From Allomyces macrogynus ATCC 38327 (Eukaryota > Blastocladiomycota > Blastocladiomycetes > Blastocladiales > Blastocladiaceae), in NCBI GenBank assembly GCA_000151295.1, contig GG745372.1:52760-83752 (forward strand): a DNA stretch of 30,993 bases. Reading direction: 5' to 3'. The translations under genes and the position numbers were made by a program. Of this stretch, positions 9,892 through 18,368 are shown in pieces (positions within the stretch are counted from its first letter, which is position 1; each line of letters begins with the position of its first letter). The notes below the pieces were generated by a model. The model was not told the origin of the DNA. It saw nothing but the letters and a program-made list of their open reading frames with translations, and searched no databases.

Positions 9892-11676
9892 ATGGGCTTC
9901 ATTTCGCTCCTCAAGGGCAAGAGCAGTCGCAGCGCGAGCGCCCCGGCGACCCGTGCGAGCGCGTCGCATTCTGCAGCGCCCGGGTCCTGGTCGTCCGGGT
10001 TCGGGTCCGGCCTTGGGTCACCCGCGCCATCAAACTTGAATTCGCCGCCAACCGTGAGCCATGGCTCAATGACCGAACCGCTGCTCTCGCCGCCATCGGC
10101 CGCGGCACCGTCGCCGCGAACCGTTGCAGCACCGGAACAGTATCTGCGGCGCACGCCCGCATCATTGCCGACATCTCCGGCCTCGCTGGCAGTGATGTCC
10201 CCGCGCGGCGTCCCTGCCGTCGCGTCGCAGAGCAGCATTGCAAGCGCTAGTTTGCCATCAGCGGCCGCCGGAGCGTTGCATTCAACGTCGTCTCTGGAAG
10301 ACCTGCACGCGATTCCACCCGCAGCCGCGTCGCCGAGCGCTGCGCCGCGACACCGCGTGCCAATGGCGGGTAGCCCCATCACGACCACGGCGGCAACAAC
10401 ACCAATCGCGACGTCATTTTCATTTGTCGCGGCGTCGCCTCGCCCTTCGCTCTCGGCGCGCCCATCGTTGCCGGCGTTACCTTCGCCACGACCCTCGGTC
10501 GACTCGCCACATTTTGGGGTGCCCATGTCGCCCATGTCGCGCGCATCCTCTTCTGTCGAGCCGCCGCAACTCGAGGACGATCACGGGCCACGGTATTCGA
10601 CCGATTCGGACGTGTACCCGCGGCCTTACAGGACCTACGTCAACATGATGGAAAACGTGCCGCGCCCGCTTGCCGAAGCGCGCGGTCAAGTGTTGGTCCC
10701 GTCGCTGCCAACCCTGGCACCCAATGTTGTGGATCCGCTTGCCGCTTTCCGTCCAACAGAGCCACCGGCTAACATTGCCACGTATTATCCGCTGGACTGG
10801 AAACTGCCCGTCACGTCGGCGTTGCGCACGCCGCTCGCAGCCGACTTGTGTGCGTCCAAGGGCAGCCTTCCAGGCTACACGATTGACGCGCTCGTGGATT
10901 CGTACGAGGGATTGTTGGCAACCCTGAACCAGCTGGTCGCGCAGGCGTTTGCGCGGGCCATGCCCGTGCTCGACCCTCATTCGGGCACGCCTGCGCCATC
11001 GCAGTACGTTTACACGGCCGTCACCCACGGTGCACCCGTTCCGCGCGGCGCAAACCCGTCTGCTGCGCACCAGGCCGCGTTCCAGTCGCGACTTGCCACG
11101 ACGTTGCTCACAGACTTGCTCGTGGCCATCACGTCGCCGCTGCGCGTCGAGGATCACACCAAGCTCATCAAGAAGCACTTGCCGGACTTGAAGCGGGACT
11201 TGAAGCCGCCCAAGGCGCCGAGGCTATTCGGCTCATCGGCGACTGCGAGGTCGGCCAACCCGCTCGGCCTTTCGTCGCACCTGCTCTTTGTTGCGCTCGA
11301 CCATTTCATGTCGTCGACGTCTTTGTCCTCGCCGCTCATGACACACCTGCGCCCGGTCCTGGCTCAAGCCGCGGCTGTGATCACCAACACGTTCCACGCG
11401 CACGCCGTTCCGCCACCCACGGCCGATGTCGTCGACGACTTGCTGTCGGCCTTCTTGGACTGGTTCATTCGACTCAAGCGCGAGTTCCCGAATGTCGGGC
11501 TGTACGTGCCCCTCGAAGACGCGATGCCGGACCCAGCCTACATGATTGTCGAAGGTGGACCCAGCGCTGCCTATGGGGGCGCAGTCGCGTTCACGACGGG
11601 GCCTGGGATCTGGGATGCGTCCACGGGTCAGGTCGGGTTCCCAGCTCGCGTGTGGACGAAGGACCCAATGGTGTAG
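9892..11676 (+). CDS. Hypothetical protein, disordered N-terminus plus folded C-terminal region (single copy in the loop)
   Basis: An intronless frame of 594 aa. The ATG at 9892 sits in a strong context (gcgaccATGG) and is the first in-frame ATG. The first ~240 residues are Ser/Pro/Ala-rich with many SP and TP sites, suggesting a disordered phosphorylated tail. From about residue 244 (PRPYRTYVNMMENVPRPLAE) the sequence is complex and looks globular and mainly helical, including DWKLPVTSALRTPLAADL, LVDSYEGLLATLNQLVAQAF, HLLFVALDHFM and LSAFLDWFIRLKREFPNVG. No family is recognised. The start MGFISLLKGKS has a Gly at position 2, a weak fit to N-myristoylation because Ser is at 5 instead of 6. 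It is the only gene in the loop. Confidence 0.82.
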   Translation: MGFISLLKGKSSRSASAPATRASASHSAAPGSWSSGFGSGLGSPAPSNLNSPPTVSHGSMTEPLLSPPSAAAPSPRTVAAPEQYLRRTPASLPTSPASLAVMSPRGVPAVASQSSIASASLPSAAAGALHSTSSLEDLHAIPPAAASPSAAPRHRVPMAGSPITTTAATTPIATSFSFVAASPRPSLSARPSLPALPSPRPSVDSPHFGVPMSPMSRASSSVEPPQLEDDHGPRYSTDSDVYPRPYRTYVNMMENVPRPLAEARGQVLVPSLPTLAPNVVDPLAAFRPTEPPANIATYYPLDWKLPVTSALRTPLAADLCASKGSLPGYTIDALVDSYEGLLATLNQLVAQAFARAMPVLDPHSGTPAPSQYVYTAVTHGAPVPRGANPSAAHQAAFQSRLATTLLTDLLVAITSPLRVEDHTKLIKKHLPDLKRDLKPPKAPRLFGSSATARSANPLGLSSHLLFVALDHFMSSTSLSSPLMTHLRPVLAQAAAVITNTFHAHAVPPPTADVVDDLLSAFLDWFIRLKREFPNVGLYVPLEDAMPDPAYMIVEGGPSAAYGGAVAFTTGPGIWDASTGQVGFPARVWTKDPMV

Positions 11677-12199
11677 ATTTGATCTCTGTTCTTTTTTGTT
11701 GTTGTTTTGTTTTTTCATGCTGTCTTTGCGCTGGCGTGATTTGTGTTGCAATTATCATGTTTTTATCCTTACTCTCTGCCTGTCTTGCAAATGCATCTTG
11801 CGAATCGACCCCAACCCTGTCACTGACTTGTTTGCTTCTCATGGGCACTTAAGCATCAGAGCGGAGAGCGTGGAGATCGAGTTGCTCAGTTGCTGGGCTT
11901 GCTGTGCTTGCTGGTGCCGAATGAAGCAGTTCATACTTCTGTTTCGTGCTAGTCCTGCACTTCAGTTTGTTATCTGTCGGCTTAAAACCCATTGCTGCTG
12001 AGCAAGCCGGCGAGGCAAGCAGTTTGGGCAGCAATCGATCAGCGCACCTCAAATTCGAGCATTTCGTAGCGAGTGAGCCAAAGATATATAAGACGCGCAG
12101 TCGACCGGCAACAATATATTCGGACCCACAATCGCGTGCATTGATAAAACCATTGTCGATTACCAGGGTATCAAGGTCAAAAACAATCCACCACATTGA

Positions 12200-13036
12200 T
12201 CAACAGGACGCAACGACGGCACTTGTCCGGCGCAACCCGCCCCACATCGCGACAACGGGGTGCGACAGACTTTGGAGATGGTGGACAGCAACGTGTGAGC
12301 AACGGCGCGCATTGGCAATTGCACCCGCAGCGCGGCGCTTCAGGTCAGAAGCTGTCGACGCGAGCGATGTGCGGGAGCCGACGTGCGGCCGCTCACGGCG
12401 CAAACCAACATCGGCGGCAGGTTGCGCGGAAATGAAGTTGATATATTCAAACTTGGCGGACACAAGTAGCGGCGCATCGTCGCATCTCGCATCAGGAACA
12501 GAAGCAGCGGCAGCAAACGTCGACATTGAATCGAGAGGTGACGATGCTGGAGCGGGCGAAACAGAAACCACGGCAGAAGTATCAGAGTCAGTGACAAGAG
12601 CAGCAGACGACACCCACGCGACCATACCGTGCATGCTCGGAACATGCACAGCCAAGAGCGCTGTAGGGACGGTGCAAGTCTCCTTCACATTGGCGACGAC
12701 AGCGACAGAGACTGCCGCCGCTTGAGCGGGAACAATGGGAGCAACAGCAGAGACAGGAAAATTAGCGGAAAGAGAGGCAAGAAGGGCCGTCGATGATGCC
12801 CACGCAAACATGCCATGAGCGCTTGGGACGTGCACGGCCATGAGCGCTGCAGGCACAGTGTTGGCCGCTGAGACGGTGGAGACGGTGGGGGCCGGCACAA
12901 CGTCGACGGAGTGCAATTTGGTGGCAGTGTCGCGCACGAGCGTGCCAAGCAATGTGGTGCAGGTGGTCATGGGCTGCATCGTGGGCACAAGCTCGGCCGC
13001 AAGGAGCGAGAATGATGACGAGGCACGCGAGAGCAT
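12200..13036 (-). CDS. Hypothetical Ala/Val/Ser-rich protein with internal repeat, right-arm copy
   Basis: Identical mirror copy of 8110-8946, again transcribed toward the loop and so convergent with the loop gene's 3' end. The two internal repeat copies lie at 12779-12859 and 12593-12673. Confidence 0.5.
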   Translation of the reverse strand: MLSRASSSFSLLAAELVPTMQPMTTCTTLLGTLVRDTATKLHSVDVVPAPTVSTVSAANTVPAALMAVHVPSAHGMFAWASSTALLASLSANFPVSAVAPIVPAQAAAVSVAVVANVKETCTVPTALLAVHVPSMHGMVAWVSSAALVTDSDTSAVVSVSPAPASSPLDSMSTFAAAASVPDARCDDAPLLVSAKFEYINFISAQPAADVGLRRERPHVGSRTSLASTASDLKRRAAGAIANARRCSHVAVHHLQSLSHPVVAMWGGLRRTSAVVASC

Positions 13037-13942
13037 GATGATTGAAGCCGATTGTTTATTTGTTTTTGGTCGAGCGAGCAGTGAGGGCACAGGGAATGAT
13101 TCTTTGGAGACCTGAGTTTTGTGAGCGCTGATGGCTTTTGGAGCTTGGTACTTGGTACTTGGTTCAAGGCAAATGGCCAAGTGGCGGGAGAGAACAGAAC
13201 CAGGGCTGAGCGGTGTGAGCGTTTTATCGACGGCCCAGCGTGCGTGTCGGGCGGGGCTAATGTCTGCGGCGGACGGTGCGCAAGATGCTCTGGCACACAC
13301 CGAAGAAAATGTGGGGTGGTGTGTCTGGGGTCATTTTCCGCGAGCCAGCCAGCCATCACCCATTTTCTTGTGATGCAGGCGAAAATGAAGTGTTGCCAGA
13401 CCTGCATATTCCACTTCTCGTCCAAGCAGCACCAGCTCCAACGGCGGCCGCACACGACCTCAATCCAGCCAACCCCGGACTTGAAATGCGCACCTGCAAC
13501 CAGCTGCAAAATGCGCATGCGCATTCTTGGTATCAATCGTTGGTGCTTGGCAACTGGTGCCACAAAGGCACATTGATTATGATTCACGGCCAGGCACACA
13601 ACAGACAGACGTCGACGCGGGCAACTCACGACGAACGACGACTGGTCCTCGTCCCGCGCGCGCAGTGTCGCACGCTCGCAATTTCCTCGACTCGCGGCCT
13701 CCCGCGGCCAAATATGCATTGTTTGGACCAAGGGGAACACGATGGGATGAATTCTGTCAAGCCCGCGTCCAGCGCCACTGACCACCAGCACCTCCCGTTG
13801 CTGCAACCGCCTCACACGCACTACCATGCACGATCTCGCACCACCTCCTCGATCACCGCGCAAACCTGCGGACTGATTTCCCGCTCTTCTGAACTCTGAA
13901 TTGCGCATTGGATTGAATTCGATGAGCGGAGAACCCGAGGCA

Positions 13943-14014
13943 GGGGCTATGGCGCAATGGTAGCGCGTCTGACTCCAGATCAGAAGGTTGGGAGTTCGAG
14001 TCTCTCTGGCCTCA
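13943..14014 (+). tRNA. tRNA-Trp (CCA), right-arm copy
   Basis: It folds as a full cloverleaf of 72 nt. The acceptor is GGGGCTA/TGGCCTC with G-U pairs at two positions, and the discriminator is A. The D arm is GCGC-AATGGTA-GCGC. The anticodon stem TCTGA/TCAGA encloses the loop CTCCAGA, giving anticodon CCA (reads UGG, Trp). The T arm is GGGAG-TTCGAGT-CTCTC. The A-box (TGGCGCAATGG) and the B-box region (GTTCGAGTC) fit Pol III promoters. There is no intron. Confidence 0.96.
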
Positions 14015-14015
14015 G

Positions 14016-14020
14016 TTTTT
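14016..14020 (+). terminator. RNA polymerase III T-run after right tRNA-Trp
   Basis: TTTTT starts one base after the discriminator base, the standard Pol III termination signal. Confidence 0.75.
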
Positions 14021-14239
14021 GGTTTCGAATCGGGCGATCTTTCGCTGTTTCCTCCGCGTTTCAAAACCTTCATTTTTCCAGTCAATGTGACAAAAACAAA
14101 ATTAGAAAAATCATTCAGCGCGCCAATTTCTTGGTCCCTCCCCTCCCTTGCGCTGTACCGCCTGCTCATGGCCGCGCTCCGCTGGGCCCCGCCATCAGCG
14201 CCCATGAGCGCCCGCCCGCACGCGCACGGTTAATCATGA

Positions 14240-15138
14240 GCCGATCTTCCGAGAACCGCTGCCGTGGGGCCGCCCAGAGGATTGGCAGCAAGCGCGACTT
14301 TTACATCGACCGGATTGACGCTGCCGCTTGCCCAGGCTTCGATTGCAGCCACGCCTCCTGTCCCGCTTCCGTCGCTGACGGTGCCCAAGTTTGTCTTCAA
14401 GCCGCTGCGTACGTTTTACTGCTTTCCTTGTGCCGATCCTCGAATCATTTCTTCCCTCACTGACCTTCTCCACCCACACTCATGCACGTAGCCGGCACCG
14501 CGAAACGAGACCGGATTGTCAAGGAAGCGCGCGTGGCCAGGCTGCCGCCGACGGTCGCGCCCACGGCCATCCTCCTGCATCCGACGGTCCTCGCCAAGCT
14601 TGTCGAGGTGACCGACAAGTCGCTACCGCAGCTCGGCGTCGGCGTGATGCCGTCGCACCCGCTCGAGCCCACCGTCACGTTCACGGAGCCCACCGTCACG
14701 TTCACGGAGCCCACCGTCACGTTCACGGAACTCGCGCCGACCTCTGCGACAACGACCTCGCCCACGCCTCTGCCGGCGACCCGCAGTCCCCTTTCTCGGC
14801 ACGACGGCTTGCCGGCGTCGCGGTCGCTCGGTGGACGTCGTGCAGCTGCGCTGCCAAGGCAAGGCCGTCGCTTGCAATTGCCGAGGAAGACGAAGAGGAA
14901 GGGGATCAACCGGCCACAGTGGTCGTGCCGGTACCTGTCGCGACCGCCGCGCATTTGGAACATTCCCCAGTCCCAATCGTCGCGGCGACAGTGATCCCGG
15001 GCCCGCTCGCCGTCCTCACATCGGCGGACCAAGTGTGGAAACCGTCGCGCCTCGGCCGGCCAACCGAGCGTGATCCTGCCCAAGGGCGCCGACCTCGACT
15101 TTGCCAGCATGGATGGGATGCGTGGGTCGTGTCGTTGA
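14240..15138 (+). CDS. Uncharacterised spliced gene, right-arm copy
   Basis: I do not recognise this protein. The frame opens after a stop at 14237 without an ATG, so a 5' exon is missing or the start is elsewhere. Exon 1 reads through LPSLTVPKFVFKPL. A phase-1 GT-AG intron (14409-14491, gtacgt donor) joins it to GTAKRDRIVKEARVARLPP and ILLHPTVLAKLVEVTDKSL. Three tandem EPTVTFT heptapeptides follow. Coding character then moves to another frame (AEEDEEEGDQPATVVVPVPV, LTSADQVWKPSRLG) and returns at about 15057 to the exon-2 frame (QPSVILPKGADLDFASMDGM), stopping at 15138. The second shift sits on a GGCCGGCC sequence, where one GGCC unit accounts for the change of frame. It may be a pseudogene, an assembly error or an unusual splice pattern. 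Both arms share the breaks. Confidence 0.4.
14666..14728 (+). repeat. 3 x 21-bp tandem repeat in coding sequence (right arm)
   Basis: Mirror of 6418-6480 with the same copy number and sequence. Equal copy number in both arms argues for a very recent duplication or ongoing homogenisation, since such short tandem arrays change quickly. Confidence 0.93.
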
Positions 15139-15469
15139 CAGGGCGTGTCAAATGTGTGTGATGCCTGGTACGGTTCCTAGTAGCCCCCTTTCCCTTTGTT
15201 GTTGTCGTTTCGCTCACTCGAGCCTTCCTCCGCCCATTGTTGATCTTGTTCGCTGTTTCTCTCGACTTTTGACGTTGCGACTTGGTTCCTTCCTGTTCTT
15301 GACGGCCCGACTGGCCTTTGGTACCTGCTTTTCGACAGACTGGTGGAGAGTTACTTTTGCGTGGGTTTGGTTTCGGACTGGGATGATGGACTGGCGAGAA
15401 GTATATGCTGTTGAGCGGGGTTTTCCGCGGCTGTCTTTTTTGCTTGGTTGTCTGTCGGGCGAGATCAGG

Positions 15470-15953
15470 CATTCAATCGCTCGGTGTGTTGGCGCGCTTT
15501 GCACTTTTCTCCATGGCATAACGCCAGCTCGTATTGGGCTGTGGTCATGCTATTTCCTTCAACGTGCAACATCCTGCGACCAGAGCATCATCTGTTAAGC
15601 TGCAGGCTGTGGTCCGCAATGCGAGTCTCATATTTGTGCGCTCTATCTTTCACTTTGGCGTCTATGATCGAGGAACACCAAGGCTTGGGGTTGCAGGGGT
15701 TGGCCGCTTCGTGGTCGTTTGTGCGAGACGCGTAAAAATTCATTTGTGACCCCAAGTTGCTGATGGCGGAGGCTCCTTGACCTTGACGTGAGCAAACTCG
15801 AACTCGCGCCGACTCGAATTTCTCCATTCCCATTATCCACAAGCGCGTCCAACCACTTGCAACTGAGCACTGCAACTGCCTTGTCACCGATCGGAGAGCA
15901 ACGCCAGCACCCGCCGTTTTTTCATTTCTCCAACTCGATCCCGCCCCAGCACC
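15470..15953. other. Spacer between the right arm and calponin
   Basis: About 480 bp of lower-GC sequence with no supported gene. It should contain the calponin promoter. A pyrimidine-rich ccgttttttcatttctcc stretch lies just upstream of the start codon. Confidence 0.5.
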
Positions 15954-17315
15954 ATGTCCGACGTGCCCGTCTACGGCATCGACCGTGAAATCAAGGAGAA
16001 GCTCGAGGGCAAACTCACGGCCAACCAGGTCGTGGAGGGTGGGCTGATCTCGACCAAGCGATCCATGACATGCGCGCGACACCGACTGATTTCCGCCGTC
16101 GCGTCGCGTCGCCTATTTAGTCCAGCAATGGATCGAGGCCGTGCTCGGGCGCGCGCTCCCCGACGGCGGCCTGACGCAGGCCAACCTCAAGGACGGCTCG
16201 ATACTCGTCGAGCTGCTCAACAAGGCGACCGGGTCGAATGTCAAGGCGAACAAGTCGGCACTCGCGTTCAAGCAAATGGAGAACATTCACCAGTTCCTCG
16301 TCGGCGCCGAGGGGCTCGGGTGCCCCAAGTTTGAGCTGTTCCAGACGATTGACTTGTTTGAGGACAAGAACTTCCCGCAGGTATGACAGGTGCGGGACGT
16401 GCGCTCATCACGCTGGATCGAAAGTGCTGACGCGTCAGTCGGGTGCGGAATGTTATAGGTCGTCCAAGCACTCTATTCGTTTGCGCGGCACGCGCACAAG
16501 GCGGGGCACGCTGTGCCGGTGCTTGGGCCCAAGCTGCACGACAGTCGGGTTCGTAGTTGCTCACGTCTTGCTCGGTCAGCCCTTGAGTGGCTGCTCACCT
16601 TCATGTTCTTTGTGTTCCGCGTCACCAGGCTGTCCAGTTCACCGAGGAGCAGCTCAACGCTGGCCGCAACATGCCGACGCTGCAGTCGGGTGCACTGACC
16701 GCGGTGCGTTCGACCATTTCCTCGTCTACCGGAACGCGTCACCTATTTTCGCGACTGACCCCATTCGCACGTCATTCGGCTTTGGTCGCCACGTCCCCCG
16801 CACAGAACACGGGCCCCTCGGCGCTCATGTCGGTCGGCATGCCGCGGCAGATTACGGACACGCGGATTGGCCACGCGGCCGACGTCGTCACGCTGCAGTC
16901 AGGTGGGCTCGTGGTGGTACGATTGCTCGCGTCACTTCTCTGGCTGGTCAACTGCGCGCCGCGCTCACACGTTCCTCGCTCGCTCCGCTAGAGCTCGGGC
17001 CCGTCGGCCCTGATGTCCGTTGGGATGCCGCGTCAAATCACCGATGCGCGTATTGGCCAGTCGGTTGCGGCCGACGTGGTCACGCTGCTGTCAGGCGGCC
17101 TGGTCGTGGTGCGCATTCTGTTCTCTCAAGTTCGCTCGCGGCCATGATTTGGTTTGATCCCTCTGACGCTGATTGCCCTCACGTAGAACAACCCGTCCGG
17201 CTCGTCGCCGCTCATGTCGGTGGGCATGCCGCGCCAGATCGTGGATTCGCGGCTGGCCAAGTCGGGGTCGCCCGACGTGCCCGCGCAACTAACGAGCGGG
17301 CACATGACGAAGTGA
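15954..17315 (+). CDS. Calponin/transgelin-type actin-binding protein with three calponin-like repeats
   Basis: A cytoskeletal actin-bundling protein related to yeast Scp1 and animal transgelin/calponin. Seven exons: 15954-16038, 16121-16380, 16459-16548, 16629-16703, 16806-16916, 16992-17108 and 17187-17315 (288 aa). The start MSDVPVYGIDREIKEK matches the family N-terminus. The calponin-homology domain follows (WIEAVLGRALPDGG, LLNKATGSNVKANKS, FKQMENIHQFL, LGCPKFELFQTIDLFE, VVQALYSFARHAHK, LGPKL). After FTEEQLNAGRNMP come three repeats of the pattern TLQSG…GPSALMSVGMPRQI, like the calponin family repeat (LQxG…GMxxFGxPRQ). Exons 5, 6 and 7 each encode one MSVGMPRQI core between phase-0 introns. 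It ends in TSGHMTK. Most fungal homologues I know carry at most one such repeat. Confidence 0.92.
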
Positions 17316-18368
17316 TGGGGATGGGTGCAAAGGCGAGTGTATATTTGGAAGAGTTGCGTTTGCAATACGAGCTGCCAACTTTCTCTCAAAGCATGAGCAT
17401 AGTGATCTTTCAGTCGTTGACATTGCTGCCAATCTGTTGTTGGTCAGCCGAACGGTTGGGAACACTTAGCTAACTCACGTGCACGATCTGTCAGACCGAG
17501 GAGGCGAACTTGTCGTGCGTGCACGCCGCCACCAAGTGGCTGTGAACATGCAGCAGCGCTTCGGAATGTAGTTCGCAACAGACCACTTCACTAAAGTGTG
17601 CAGCATTCGACCAGACAGCAGCGAGCAAGTCATTTTGTTTTCATCACAAATCCAGCAGTTGAGAACAAAGAAAGTTGTTCGGGAAGTCCAAAAATTCCCC
17701 ACAGAACCGAAGCCTGTGGAAGGATTAAGGAGCAGTTTGCAATCAGCAATTCCCCTGGTCAGTCGAAACTTCACTCCACGGGGTCCGTCCTTGCACAAGG
17801 ATGAGGAGCTCGACTGGTTGCGGGTGAGCCCTGGTTTTATACAACGACGAGCCGGCCAGTCTGCCACGCCTGTCGTGTGCGTGTGACTGACTTGGTGGGA
17901 CCGTGGCTTGAAGAGCAATGCTAGCGTGTAATTTTCCATGATTTCAATGAAAATAGGGCAAAATAGTGCAGCGATGCACCAAACTGTGCTCCTTTCGAGG
18001 ACGACGATGTGCTCTTTTCGCGGCAACATTGCCGAACAGACAGGAGGCTCCACGCCGCGCTCGGTTCCGGGGCCAACACTGTGCCAGCGCTTGGGACCAG
18101 GCGCGACGAATGAAAGAATGACAAAGGAAACGCAAGGATCAACCGGTCTACCAAAACAACGAAACCGTCGGCCAGCAATACAACAACAACACGATTCGGC
18201 CAGAGGCCTAACAAGAGGGGGGAGCGCTACACGCGGCAGCAGCCCCACCTGCTGCTGCCGCCGTCTGGAATCTGTACAAAAAGCGGCGACGACGCGACGG
18301 CCGCATCACACACGCATACGAGCACACAACACACTTGCGCAGACTACAACCCGCGCTTGGTTGCGCGC
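17316..18368. other. Intergenic region between convergent calponin and RasGAP genes
   Basis: About 1 kb holding the 3' ends of the two genes. Open frames are present on both strands but none has recognisable protein features or neighbour-like codon use. I see no gene, tRNA or repeat here. Confidence 0.5.

Larger units (their letters stand above)
12043..15469. repeat. Right arm of the 3.4-kb inverted repeat
   Basis: The reverse complement of 5677-9103, same length, one substitution found. It carries the second copies of tRNA-Trp, the arm hypothetical genes and the 21-bp tandem repeat. The 2,939-bp loop between the arms (9104-12042) is unique. Flanks on the two sides differ: CTNNBL1 on the left, calponin on the right. 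Confidence 0.97.

Noticed and set aside
5677..15469. Palindrome as a composite transposon with the arms as insertion elements
   Set aside because: No transposase, terminal inverted repeats within an arm, or target-site duplications at the four junctions. Arms carry tRNA and host-like genes.
17493..17545. Exon-like peptide TEEANLSCVHAATKWL after an AG, as an alternative last calponin exon
   Set aside because: No donor upstream joins it in the right frame. The calponin frame already ends cleanly at 17315.
17475..18248. 257-codon minus-strand open frame between calponin and RasGAP
   Set aside because: No domain, codon use unlike neighbouring exons, overlapping open frames on the other strand.
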